Below are positions 36,921 to 44,193 of a DNA stretch of 64,000 nt, piece after piece. The position numbers and the translations under genes were made by a program. Origin of the DNA: Streptomyces thermodiastaticus (GTDB lineage: Bacteria > Actinomycetota > Actinomycetes > Streptomycetales > Streptomycetaceae). Location: assembly GCF_014656135.1 (NCBI RefSeq), contig NZ_BNBV01000009.1:62001-126000 (forward strand), given 5' to 3'. Numbering within the stretch: the stretch's first letter is position 1; every line of letters starts with the position of its first letter. The notes beneath the pieces are model-generated. The model made no database searches, was not told where the DNA came from, and was given only the letters and a program-made list of their open reading frames with translations.

Positions 36921-37380
36921 CGGGCACGACCTTCAGCCGGTCACGCGCCGACCGCCTGCGCGGCGCCGGGGCTGCCGCCGCAGCTGGTGCCTGGTCAGCC
37001 GTCGCGCGAGCGACCTTCCACCGGTTGCGCAGCATGCCCTGCGTGGACAAGCCGAGGCTGTCTGCGTACTGGCGGACCAGCTTCTTTATGTCGATACGGC
37101 CGTCGATCCGCTCGGCCTCCACGAAGCAGCGCACGTACATGGCCACCTCGTCGTGCTGGCCCATGGCCTCCCACATCACGGCCTGCGGCATTGCCCATAG
37201 CCGCTCCCACAGGTCCAGCTCCCGCTCGGCCGGCGACACCAGCGGCCAGACGGGCGTCTGCCCTTGGCGGCCTTCAGCGGGCAGCGTCGTCCAGCCGCCC
37301 TTCTCGGCGAGCTTCGTCTGCTTCAGCGACCCCGGGTCCGGCGGCGGGCCGGACACCACACGGGCGCCCCCACGAGGCAT
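36904..37380 (-). CDS. Terminase small subunit
   Basis: 158 aa from ATG 37380, seven bases after GAGGAG; the frame is open further upstream without need. PPPDPGSLKQTKLAEKGGW at the start and LWERLWAMPQAVMWEAMGQHDE in the centre are typical of actinophage TerS proteins (P27-like). The C-terminus is alanine-rich and basic. It would recognise the packaging site. Confidence 0.85.
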   Translation of the reverse strand: MPRGGARVVSGPPPDPGSLKQTKLAEKGGWTTLPAEGRQGQTPVWPLVSPAERELDLWERLWAMPQAVMWEAMGQHDEVAMYVRCFVEAERIDGRIDIKKLVRQYADSLGLSTQGMLRNRWKVARATADQAPAAAAAPAPRRRSARDRLKVVPGGEGA

Positions 37381-37498
37381 GTCCATCTCCTCAACGCCGC
37401 GTTGCGCAGCATCGGCAGCCGTCACCTTGCGTGACGGCTGAAGTTGATCAAGACCTTTTGAACCCTGCGCACTTCGCAGAGCCCTCCCCGGCGTTCGA

Positions 37499-37520
37499 GA
37501 CCCCCTAGTAGGCGGGGGTC
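37499..37520. other. Hairpin in the HNH-terS gap, candidate cos/packaging region
   Basis: GACCCCC (37499-37505) and GGGGGTC (37514-37520) pair perfectly in the 207-bp gap between HNH and small terminase genes. In HNH-terminase phages cos sites lie near here. It might equally be an attenuator. Confidence 0.3.
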
Positions 37521-37587
37521 ACCCCCCACCCGCGTGGCCACGCTCGGTGACTCCAATTCGGCGTTCGTTCGCGGCGTTTCGCCAGGC

Positions 37588-37968
37588 TCACGAGCTGTGG
37601 ACCTCGCGGTCGTTCCAGCCTCCCGGCTGCTCCCTGGCCGTATGCCGGCTGTGGTGGGCGTGGGTCATGGCCTGGAGGTTGGCCCAGTCGTGGCCTCGCG
37701 GTCCGAGCGGGCCGAGGCCGTCGCGGTGGTTGACCTCCGTGGCGCGGGGCCGCAGCAGGGGCGGTAGGGCCTCGCAGTCGTCGCACTCGCAGTAGGGGTG
37801 CGTGCGAAGGTAGGCGCGGCGGGTGCGCTCCCACCGGGCGTCGTAGCCCTTGGCAGCCGCGCTGGGGCGCCGGCGGGCGGCCTTGTTCGCGCAGGCTGCG
37901 CAGCGTCCGCCGGTGGTGAGTTCCGGGCAGCCGGGGGTGGGGCAGACCTGCATCGCGCGGCGAGGCAT
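37588..37968 (-). CDS. HNH endonuclease
   Basis: 126 aa. Paired zinc-binding cysteines at the N-terminus (CPTPGC, CAAC) precede a second pair (CECDDC) and the HNH core, with NHRDGLGPL, DWANLQAM and HHSRHT. ATG 37968 follows GGGAGG. HNH proteins next to terminase genes are needed, together with the terminase, for cos cleavage in several siphophages, and this is the most likely role. Confidence 0.9.
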   Translation of the reverse strand: MPRRAMQVCPTPGCPELTTGGRCAACANKAARRRPSAAAKGYDARWERTRRAYLRTHPYCECDDCEALPPLLRPRATEVNHRDGLGPLGPRGHDWANLQAMTHAHHSRHTAREQPGGWNDREVHSS

Positions 37969-38038
37969 GCGCGCCTCCCAGGGGGGTGTGTGAGGCCCGG
38001 CTGCGGAGGGGTGCGGTCGGGCCTCGGCCCTGGGTGGG

Positions 38039-38218
38039 CTACTGGTACTGGCCGGGCATGGGGCCGGTGTAGCCGTCGGGGACGTGGGTGACGGTGACGC
38101 GGCGCCGGCGGGCGGCCAGGTAGACCGGTGTCCACAGGCCCACAGTGCAGACCATCATCGTCCAGTGGAAGCCGATCAGCAGCCAGCCCATCTTCCGCCG
38201 GGTCTTGATCTTCGGCAT
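38039..38218 (-). CDS. Small membrane protein at the head of the late operon
   Basis: 59 aa from ATG 38218, with a very strong GAGGAGGGG ribosome-binding site. A basic start (MPKIKTRRKMG) is followed by one hydrophobic segment (WLLIGFHWTMMVCTVGLW) and a basic, then proline/glycine-rich tail. Function unknown. It is the first gene downstream of the 18-bp terminator, so it marks the start of late transcription. Confidence 0.7.
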   Translation of the reverse strand: MPKIKTRRKMGWLLIGFHWTMMVCTVGLWTPVYLAARRRRVTVTHVPDGYTGPMPGQYQ

Positions 38219-38331
38219 TCGCCCCTCCTCGGTGGTCGGAGCGACCAGCGTGCCGAGTGTGAGGCTGATGTGTGGGTAGCGTGACGGTCATGTAACGGTC
38301 CTGGGACGATCCTGCGACATGAGCGCCTGAA
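38219..38331 (-). promoter_or_regulatory. Probable late promoter region
   Basis: The 113 bases between the terminator and the first late gene must hold the late promoter or an antitermination entry. I see no clear -35/-10 pair; a GTTACATGACCGTCACG stretch on the coding strand is the most AT-rich part. Confidence 0.3.
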
Positions 38332-38376
38332 CACGACGAAGCCCCGACCGGGCCTGTGGGTCGGGGCTTCGTCGTG
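38332..38376. terminator. Strong bidirectional terminator separating early and late operons
   Basis: A perfect 18-bp stem (38332-38349 with 38359-38376, beginning CACGACGAAGCCCCG) closes a 9-base loop. All flanking phage genes read leftward, so it would end the early transcript. Confidence 0.88.
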
Positions 38377-38441
38377 CGTCTTCGGTGTCCGCTTCGGGGC
38401 ACAGTTGTTCACCGAGATCGTTGCACGCCTCTGACCTGCGG

Positions 38442-38651
38442 TCAAGCCGCGCGGTCGGCGCTGCGTTCAGCGGCGAGTGCGGTGACGTCGTCGACGGCGT
38501 ACCAGGGCTGGCGCGGGGTGCCGCCGGCGCGGGCGAGCTGGCCGCGGTGGACGATGCTGCGGAGGCCGGTGAGGCTGACGCCGAGCACTCGTGCGGTCTG
38601 GTGGGCGGTGAGGTAGCCGGGGCGAAGGATCTGCGACTCCATGTCCACCAT
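38442..38651 (-). CDS. Helix-turn-helix (AlpA/MerR-like) protein
   Basis: 69 aa. The core YLTAHQTARVLGVSLTGLRS and then RSIVHRGQLARAG matches excisionase/AlpA-type winged HTH domains. ATG 38651, with an in-frame ATG at 38642. It is the last gene of the early operon, directly before the strong terminator. It could be an excisionase or a late-gene activator. Confidence 0.7.
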   Translation of the reverse strand: MVDMESQILRPGYLTAHQTARVLGVSLTGLRSIVHRGQLARAGGTPRQPWYAVDDVTALAAERSADRAA

Positions 38652-38657
38652 GATCCG

Positions 38658-38741
38658 TCAGTGTCCGCAGTGGGGCTTGGTCCACCATCCGCAGATGGCG
38701 CAGTACTCGTAGCCGAGGCGGTCCAGCAGGCGCGCGATCAT
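38658..38741 (-). CDS. 27-aa cysteine/histidine microprotein
   Basis: ATG 38741 overlaps the stop of the preceding membrane protein by four bases (ATGA). Sequence features: MIARLLDRLGYEYCAICG followed by WWTKPHCGH; C14, C17, C25 and H27 could bind one zinc ion. The overlap and the plausible metal site support it despite the size. Function unknown. Confidence 0.5.
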   Translation of the reverse strand: MIARLLDRLGYEYCAICGWWTKPHCGH

Positions 38742-39064
38742 TCGCCGCTCACCTCCTCCCGAACTGGGTGCACGATGCACATAACCCCTTCCGGGGAGTG
38801 CACCACTCTCGCCACTTCTCCCGTCTCACCTGCGTAAACATCGCCACGAGAGGGGGGCGCGGTGGGGGAGGGGAGGGGCTGGTCCGTACCCTTCCAGCGG
38901 CGCGCGGACCACCAGAGGGCGGCCGCGGCGAGCGCCCATACCGTCAGGACGCCGGCCTCCTCGGAGGCGGCGAACACCGCGGCCAGGGCCCCGCCGCCGA
39001 GCGTGACGAGGACGCAGCCGCCGGCCGCCGGGCTGCCGCCCGGCTCCAGCTCCTCGGCGCTCAC
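38738..39064 (-). CDS. Small membrane protein
   Basis: 108 aa from GTG 39064, overlapping the upstream stop by four bases. Two membrane segments are predicted (GGCVLVTLGGGALAAVFAA and AGVLTVWALAAAALWW), then a 60-residue cytoplasmic tail. Part of a run of three to four membrane proteins in the early region. Confidence 0.65.
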   Translation of the reverse strand: MSAEELEPGGSPAAGGCVLVTLGGGALAAVFAASEEAGVLTVWALAAAALWWSARRWKGTDQPLPSPTAPPSRGDVYAGETGEVARVVHSPEGVMCIVHPVREEVSGE

Positions 39065-39570
39065 GCGACGGCCCCGAACACCGTGGTGCCGAACCAGTTC
39101 GCGGCCTGCGCGAGCGGGACCGCGGCGAACCCGGCCACGCCCGCGCTCGTGCCGAGGCAGATCCCGCACCAGGCGCCGAGCTTGATGTCCCGGCCGTACC
39201 GGGACTTCTTTGTCGCGGCGATGACGGCCACGGACAGGATCAGCACCACGGCGAGGCCGGTCTGCGTGAGCGGCAGGTAGGTGGTGCGGGAGGCCGACTG
39301 CCCGGTGTCGCCGCCGACGCCCCAGACGAGGGCGACGTCCCCGAGCCAGTTGGAGATCCAGCGGGCGGCGCGCGCGGTCCAGCCGATCAGGCCGCCCACG
39401 CCGAGGATGGTGAGGCAGCCGTAGGCCCAGGCGAGCAGGAAGGGCAGGAGCCTGGCGGCATGGGGGACGGGGTTGCCGCGCAGGGCTTTGGCGCCGGGCC
39501 ACCAGCCGACGAGGTGGTAGGCGAGGATGCAGATGCCGACGGTGACACCGCCGAGAGTCACATACGTCAC
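39061..39570 (-). CDS. Multi-pass membrane protein
   Basis: 169 aa from GTG 39570 (GAAGGAC upstream). Four to five hydrophobic segments: LGGVTVGICILAYHLVGWW, LLPFLLAWAYGCLTILG, TGLAVVLILSVAVIAA and LGTSAGVAGFAAVPLA. No transporter motif is visible. The topology recalls small membrane proteins of Streptomyces integrative elements. Function unknown. Confidence 0.68.
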   Translation of the reverse strand: MTYVTLGGVTVGICILAYHLVGWWPGAKALRGNPVPHAARLLPFLLAWAYGCLTILGVGGLIGWTARAARWISNWLGDVALVWGVGGDTGQSASRTTYLPLTQTGLAVVLILSVAVIAATKKSRYGRDIKLGAWCGICLGTSAGVAGFAAVPLAQAANWFGTTVFGAVA

Positions 39571-39581
39571 GGTGAGGTCCT

Positions 39582-39737
39582 TCAGTGCAGGACGGCCACG
39601 GCGAGCGCGGCGAGGGTGAGGGTGAGGGCGACGGTCCCGGTGATGCGGGGGACGTCGTGGAGCGCGACAGCGCACAGCCCGAAGAAGGCGACTAGCGCGG
39701 TACCGGCGAAGAACGCGGCGAGGAACGCGGTGGGCAT
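39582..39737 (-). CDS. 51-aa double-spanning membrane protein
   Basis: ATG 39737 overlaps the upstream stop by one base (TGATG). Two hydrophobic segments (AFLAAFFAGTALVAFFGLCA and TGTVALTLTLAALAVAVL) are separated by a short charged turn. Its tight coupling to both membrane-protein neighbours supports it. Function unknown. Confidence 0.6.
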   Translation of the reverse strand: MPTAFLAAFFAGTALVAFFGLCAVALHDVPRITGTVALTLTLAALAVAVLH

Positions 39738-40873
39738 CAGTTGTAGCCCTGGCCGCCCTGGCCGATCTCGCCGTCGCTCGGCAGCGGGGGCTGCTGCTGG
39801 GTCTTCTTCGCCGCCCGGGACAGGGCGGTGCGCACGTAGGGCTCGTCGACGAGCAGCCGCCGGTGCCGGGCGATGTGCTCGACGATGTCCTTGGCCTTGG
39901 CGTCCGGGCCGAGGACGCCCGCGGCTTCCTCGACGGCGCCCTGCAGGTTCACGGGCGGCAGGGCGCTGACCTGCTGATGCGTGGGCGCATCATCGCGCCG
40001 CACCTCGTACTCGGGAGGCTGCTGTCCGAGGACCAGGGCGACAGCGACCGGGTCCACGTGCAGCCCGTAGGCGCCCAGCACGTCCGCGAGTTCGCCTGGG
40101 GCCGCATCAGGGCGCGCATCGGCGGCGAGCCGGATGGCGTCAAGGGGGTCCATCTTGGCGAAGCGCTGGCGCAGGATCTCGGTGGCGGAGGTCGGGCGGC
40201 GCCGGGCGGCCGGTTCGTCGAGGGCTGCCGCGGGTGCGGCGCCGTACATGCCGGCCAGGGCGGTGTCGGCGCCGTCGGTGATGCGGCCGCGCTGCACCTC
40301 GACGAGGGCGGCGCCGAGGACCTGGTCGCCGACGCCGACGCGGCGGGCGAGCTTCCAGCTCTTGCGCAGCGCCTCTTCGCGCTGGTCCTCGTCGGGGTGC
40401 CGGGCGGCGACCGCCTGATGGTAGGCGAGCTGCTGCACCGCGTCGGCGGTGCGCCGCTGCGCTTCGGCGTCCACGCCGGTGCGGTAGACGACGATGCGGC
40501 GGGCGATCAGCCCGAGGCCTTCGGCGGCGCCGCTCATCGCCAGGGGGGTGATGGCGTACACCACGGCTTCGGTGACGGTGTGGGCGATGGACAGGCCGGT
40601 GCCGCTCGCGGCGGCGGGGGCGAGCCACAGGCCGATGCGGACGGCGGTCGGGGCGGGCTGGCCCAGCATCGTCAGGCCCAGCATGGTGAGGGCGAGGATG
40701 AGGGCCAGGCCCTCGCCGGCGGCGACGGCTCCGGCGGCGGTGGCGCCGCGGTGGAACTGGGCCAGGACGTTGGTGTAGGTGCCCCAGGCGCCGAGTCCGC
40801 CGACGGCGAGCATGGTGATGGCGGCCGCGCCGAGGATGCTGGCCTGGCCGCGGGTCAGGGCGCGGGTGCTCAC
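39737..40873 (-). CDS. Membrane-anchored protein, DUF2637-like
   Basis: 378 aa. Three to four N-terminal membrane segments (residues 13-130, e.g. ASILGAAAITMLAVGGLGAW and GLALILALTMLGLTMLG) are followed by a long soluble helical domain. The layout resembles the DUF2637/Spd-like proteins of Streptomyces conjugative elements. GTG 40873 overlaps the preceding stop by four bases. In a phage early operon it is unusual; superinfection exclusion is one possibility. Confidence 0.65.
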   Translation of the reverse strand: MSTRALTRGQASILGAAAITMLAVGGLGAWGTYTNVLAQFHRGATAAGAVAAGEGLALILALTMLGLTMLGQPAPTAVRIGLWLAPAAASGTGLSIAHTVTEAVVYAITPLAMSGAAEGLGLIARRIVVYRTGVDAEAQRRTADAVQQLAYHQAVAARHPDEDQREEALRKSWKLARRVGVGDQVLGAALVEVQRGRITDGADTALAGMYGAAPAAALDEPAARRRPTSATEILRQRFAKMDPLDAIRLAADARPDAAPGELADVLGAYGLHVDPVAVALVLGQQPPEYEVRRDDAPTHQQVSALPPVNLQGAVEEAAGVLGPDAKAKDIVEHIARHRRLLVDEPYVRTALSRAAKKTQQQPPLPSDGEIGQGGQGYN

Positions 40874-41289
40874 CGGTCTTCACCCCGCTCGCTGGCGAGG
40901 AAGGCGGCGACGGTCGGGAACTGGGCGTCGACGGACCGGCGCGCGGCCTCGGCCTCGCTGGTCGGCTCGGCGCCGAGGGCGCGCAGGATGATGCGGAGCG
41001 ACTGGCGGATCGCGCCGCACGCCTGGGCGAGCGCGGCGTGGTCGGTGTAGTCGACCGCACCGTAGGTGTCGAGCATCTGCTGCGCGACGCTGATGGCAAC
41101 GTCGAGGTCGCCGGGCTCGCGCGGCTCGGTGCGGGTGGGGAGCGTGGCGGCGGGGGTGGCCGGCCAGGTGGGGTTCTGGCGGCGGAGGTGGGCGGTGCTG
41201 GCGTAGTCCGCGCGGGCGAGCCGGTGCAGCTCGGCGACGCGGTCCTCCTGGGTTGCGGGCGCGCTGGGGTGCGCGGAATGATCGGTCAT
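40870..41289 (-). CDS. Hypothetical phage protein
   Basis: 139 aa, soluble and largely helical, with a disordered start (MTDHSAHPSAPATQEDRV). The segment DLDVAISVAQQMLDTYGAVDYTDH is distinctive. No family recognised. Encoded immediately upstream of the membrane-protein cassette and coupled to it by a 4-base overlap. Confidence 0.6.
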   Translation of the reverse strand: MTDHSAHPSAPATQEDRVAELHRLARADYASTAHLRRQNPTWPATPAATLPTRTEPREPGDLDVAISVAQQMLDTYGAVDYTDHAALAQACGAIRQSLRIILRALGAEPTSEAEAARRSVDAQFPTVAAFLASERGEDR

Positions 41290-41388
41290 GCCGGCTCCTG
41301 GTGCAGTCAGGATGTTCGGTAGAGGGTCGGGCGGTGCGATCGCCCCGGGTGCGCCAACACCTGGGAGCTGCTGCCCGGCCCTCGCTGT

Positions 41389-41631
41389 CTATTCGGTTGT
41401 GGTGGCGTCCGACGCCTTCTTGCGCTGGTACTTCTTGATCGCCTTGTCGATGGCGGTCCAGCTTCTGCCGAGGTCGCGGGCGACGTCGGCGATGGTGCCC
41501 AGTTCGCGCACGCCGTCGAGCAGCGCCTCGGCGCGTCGGTCGGCGGCGTCGGAGGCGAGTTGGTTGAGCCGCGCCAACAGCTCTTCCTCGTCGCGGATCC
41601 GTTCCCGCCAGGGCTTCGGGTCCACACCCAC
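41389..41631 (-). CDS. Small helix-turn-helix protein
   Basis: 80 aa from GTG 41631 (GTG 41625 alternative). The C-terminal half reads LGTIADVARDLGRSWTAIDK, a homeodomain-like/sigma region 4-like HTH, followed by a lysine-rich end (KKYQRKKA). Possibly a DNA-binding regulator of the early operon. Confidence 0.6.
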   Translation of the reverse strand: MGVDPKPWRERIRDEEELLARLNQLASDAADRRAEALLDGVRELGTIADVARDLGRSWTAIDKAIKKYQRKKASDATTTE

Positions 41632-41634
41632 ACA

Positions 41635-42312
41635 TTATCCAACCCCCGGGTTGGGCGCAAGGTGGGTAGCCGGCGCCGCGGGCTGCAGCTGCCGCAGCAT
41701 CAGGTAGTCCTTCGGCTGATACGCGGTCGCGCACCAGCGGCACGTCAGCGTGGCCTCCCCCGGGTAGGCGCGGAGCACGGCGCCGCACACCTCTCCGTCG
41801 GGGAGGGCGGCGACGCAGTAGCCGATGCGGGTTCCGTACCGGTGCCGGCGCTCGTCGGGATCCTCGGGGTCCACGATCGTCAGCACGTCGCGCTCCAGGC
41901 CGCGGATCTCGTGGGCCATCTGCCCGGCCAGCGGCCAGTCGCTCGCGATCCAGTCCATGTTGATGGCCAGGGCGCGGGCGGCGACGGTGACGCGGCGGCC
42001 GACGTCAACGGGGACGGCGGGTGGCCCCCAGCCGCGGTCCGCCTGCATGGCCGCCCGCCAGTCCTCCAGGATCCCGGCGATGCCTCCGGCGGCACGCAGG
42101 GTGAGGACGTTCTCGCGGACGGGCAGCGGGGCTTCCGCGGGCCGGGTGCGGCCGGCGAGTGGGCTGCCGCTGCTGCCGGGGGCGAGGAACGCGGCGAGCA
42201 CGTTCCACAGCGTGGGCATGCGTTCCAGGCGCTGGGTGGTGGCGCGGGTGCAGCCGGGGCACAGGTGGCCGTGCTCCAGCTGCTGCTCGCACAGTCCGCA
42301 GAGGTGGGTCAT
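41635..42312 (-). CDS. Hypothetical protein with two zinc-ribbon ends
   Basis: 225 aa. ATG 42312 overlaps the stop of a 30-aa microprotein by four bases. The N-terminus has MTHLCGLCEQQLEHGHLCPG (a C-x2-C ... C-x2-C ribbon), and the C-terminus has CGAVLRAYPG and CRWCATAY (another set). The central part is helical. Similar double-ribbon proteins are common in actinophage early regions; a nucleic-acid-binding role is inferred. Confidence 0.68.
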   Translation of the reverse strand: MTHLCGLCEQQLEHGHLCPGCTRATTQRLERMPTLWNVLAAFLAPGSSGSPLAGRTRPAEAPLPVRENVLTLRAAGGIAGILEDWRAAMQADRGWGPPAVPVDVGRRVTVAARALAINMDWIASDWPLAGQMAHEIRGLERDVLTIVDPEDPDERRHRYGTRIGYCVAALPDGEVCGAVLRAYPGEATLTCRWCATAYQPKDYLMLRQLQPAAPATHLAPNPGVG

Positions 42313-42401
42313 GGGCGTCTCCAAGGCGTGTGGGACCAGTGGGCGAGGGGCAGGCCCGCGGCGATGACAACGAAGACGATGTAGGCGAGAACGGCGATCA
42401 C
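42309..42401 (-). CDS. 30-aa single-span membrane microprotein
   Basis: GTG 42401 overlaps the upstream stop by four bases, and its own stop overlaps the next ATG by four bases. The peptide is a single membrane segment, IAVLAYIVFVVIAAGLPLA, ending in WSHTPWRRP. The two 4-base overlaps argue strongly that it is translated. Confidence 0.55.
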   Translation of the reverse strand: MIAVLAYIVFVVIAAGLPLAHWSHTPWRRP

Positions 42402-43066
42402 GGGCGCGCCTCGCCGGCCATACGGAGCAGCTCGGCGGCGACCTGCGGGGCGGCGACGGGGGCCACAGGGAGGACGGCCAGCACCGCGTCGGCGGCTTCG
42501 GTGTGGTGAGCGGCTTGCTCCTCGCGGAGGTCGGTGAGCTGCTGACCGTCGTAGTGCCGGGCGAGGGCGTCGGCGATGCGGCCGCGCAGGGCGGCCCGGT
42601 CAGCGGACTGCGCGGCGGCCTGGTCGGGTCCGGCGAGATCTCGGCGCAGGATGGCGGCCCGCTCGGGGTCGAGCTCCAGCCAGTACGGGGCGCCGTTCGG
42701 CCCGGACAGGAGGACGGTGATGGTGTCGTCGTCGCCCCACAGGACGTCGTTGAGGCCCCAGCGGAGCATGGTCGGGTTGTCGGTGGCGGCCCGGTCGACG
42801 GGCTGCGTTCTGGTGGCGCGCTGCTCCAGCTCGCGGATCGCCGCATCGGCCGCCCGCCGGTGGCGCTGCAGGGCCCGTGTGGTCGCGGTGAGAGACTCGC
42901 GGGTCGTGTCGGCGGGGCGCTGCTCGGTGCGCACCAGCTCGGCTAGTGCGATCCCTTCGGTCAGGCTGAGCTTGCCACAGGCGGCGCGGTCGAGCAGCGC
43001 GTCAATGCTGATGCGGCGCCGCATGCGGTCGATCTGGTTGGGCTTGGGGGGCCGGGGGGTGCTCAC
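42398..43066 (-). CDS. Hypothetical phage protein
   Basis: 222 aa from GTG 43066, preceded by AGGAGG. Basic helical N-terminus (NQIDRMRRRISIDALLDRA), then a predicted coiled coil and a beta-hairpin (DDTITVLLSGPNGAPYWLEL). No family recognised. A gap of 38 bp separates it from the upstream microprotein. Confidence 0.65.
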   Translation of the reverse strand: MSTPRPPKPNQIDRMRRRISIDALLDRAACGKLSLTEGIALAELVRTEQRPADTTRESLTATTRALQRHRRAADAAIRELEQRATRTQPVDRAATDNPTMLRWGLNDVLWGDDDTITVLLSGPNGAPYWLELDPERAAILRRDLAGPDQAAAQSADRAALRGRIADALARHYDGQQLTDLREEQAAHHTEAADAVLAVLPVAPVAAPQVAAELLRMAGEARP

Positions 43067-43104
43067 GGTGTCCTCCTGGTGGTGGTGGGTGCCGCGGACG
43101 GCAG

Positions 43105-43248
43105 TCAGGCGGCGGGTCGGGGTGCGGTGATGTGCCAGCCGAGGTCACGCAGCTCGGCGACGATCAGGCGGGCGAGGAGATCCGGGGTGGCGCCGGGGTG
43201 CTCCTGCATGACGGCGGCGATGACGGCATGGACGGCGTCGGGGATCAC
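43105..43248 (-). CDS. 47-aa microprotein
   Basis: GTG 43248 overlaps the upstream stop by four bases. The peptide VIPDAVHAVIAAVMQEHPGA continues as TPDLLARLIVAELRDLGW and looks like two amphipathic helices. Coupling to the neighbouring gene supports translation. Function unknown. Confidence 0.5.
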   Translation of the reverse strand: MIPDAVHAVIAAVMQEHPGATPDLLARLIVAELRDLGWHITAPRPAA

Positions 43249-43445
43249 GAGGTCACCTCGCGGCGGTGGGGGCAGTGGCCGGCGTGAGCGCGGGCCAGCA
43301 GCTGCTGCACGGCGGTCCGGCCGGTGGCGCGCTCGTGGTGGCCGCAGGAGCACAGCCAGTCGACGACGGGGGTGTCCTCGCGGTCGAGGCCGCGGACGGT
43401 GAGGCCGGCGGGGATGCCGGTGACGAGGGTGGGCTGCTCGGTCAT
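43245..43445 (-). CDS. Small zinc-finger-like protein
   Basis: 66 aa; ATG 43445 overlaps the upstream stop by four bases. CSCGHH in the middle and H-GHCPH near the end could form a Zn site; ATGRTAVQQLLARAHAG between them is a helix. Family not recognised. Confidence 0.6.
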   Translation of the reverse strand: MTEQPTLVTGIPAGLTVRGLDREDTPVVDWLCSCGHHERATGRTAVQQLLARAHAGHCPHRREVTS

Positions 43446-43870
43446 GCGGCATCGCCTTCGCCTTCGTGATGTGCTTCCGGGCTACCGCAGCAGTCCGCCG
43501 GGTTGCAGCCGCGGGGTACTGCGGCCGGGGTGGGGAGGCCCTGCAGTTCGCGGAGCAGCGCGGCGAACTGGTCGCCGGACATGGTGACGAACCAGTGGCC
43601 GGGGTCGGTCGTGCCGCGCCGCTTGTGCCACACCACGCCGAGGCTCGCGCCGTCGTTGTCGCGCTCACGCTCGGCCTCAGCGACCCAGGCGGGCAGCTCC
43701 TGGCGGGCGCAGCTCTTCACCTCGATGACGACACCGGGGATACCGGCGATGTCACCGCGGTCCTGAGCGCCGGACAGGGTGCGGCGTTCGGCCTGGGCGA
43801 AGCCCTCGGCCCGGAGGAAACGGACCACCGCTGTCTCAGCGGCGGTGCCCTTGGCTTTCGATCGGCTCAC
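43442..43870 (-). CDS. Holliday-junction-resolvase-like PD-(D/E)XK nuclease
   Basis: 142 aa from GTG 43870, overlapping the previous stop by four bases. The N-terminal helix SKAKGTAAETAVVRFLRAEG and the strand motif DIAGIPGVVIEVKSC give the E...D...ExK catalytic pattern of RuvC-independent phage resolvases. The tail has CNPADCCGSPEAHH, a possible extra metal site. It would resolve branched DNA during replication or before packaging. Confidence 0.78.
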   Translation of the reverse strand: MSRSKAKGTAAETAVVRFLRAEGFAQAERRTLSGAQDRGDIAGIPGVVIEVKSCARQELPAWVAEAERERDNDGASLGVVWHKRRGTTDPGHWFVTMSGDQFAALLRELQGLPTPAAVPRGCNPADCCGSPEAHHEGEGDAA

Positions 43871-44193
43871 AGCAGGGTCTCCTGTACGGGTTGGGGTGGA
43901 CAGACGTGGTCGGCGAGGATCGGGTGGGTGCACACCTGGGCGTGCCATTGGTCGCGCCAGCGGATGCGGGCGCCGGTGTGCTCGCGGTCGACGAGGCACC
44001 ACAGGAGCCGCCCGGCCGGCGGGTGGGCGGGGTCGATCGGCTCCGAGTCGGCGCGGACGTCGACGGCAGCGACCCGGTCCGCGGTGCGGGCGACGAGGGT
44101 GTCGGCGCCGCACCGCGGGCACGGCTGCCGACGGACGGTCTCGGCGGCGCGGGCGGCCCGCTCGGCGACGACGTGGGCCGGGAGGCGGGTCAT
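43867..44193 (-). CDS. Hypothetical zinc-ribbon protein
   Basis: 108 aa; ATG 44193 overlaps the upstream stop by four bases. CPRCGADTLVA near residue 25 and the later CLVDREHTG and CTHP/HVCPP segments can form a zinc site. RWRDQWHAQVC is typical of unnamed Streptomyces phage proteins of this size. Function unknown. Confidence 0.65.
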   Translation of the reverse strand: MTRLPAHVVAERAARAAETVRRQPCPRCGADTLVARTADRVAAVDVRADSEPIDPAHPPAGRLLWCLVDREHTGARIRWRDQWHAQVCTHPILADHVCPPQPVQETLL

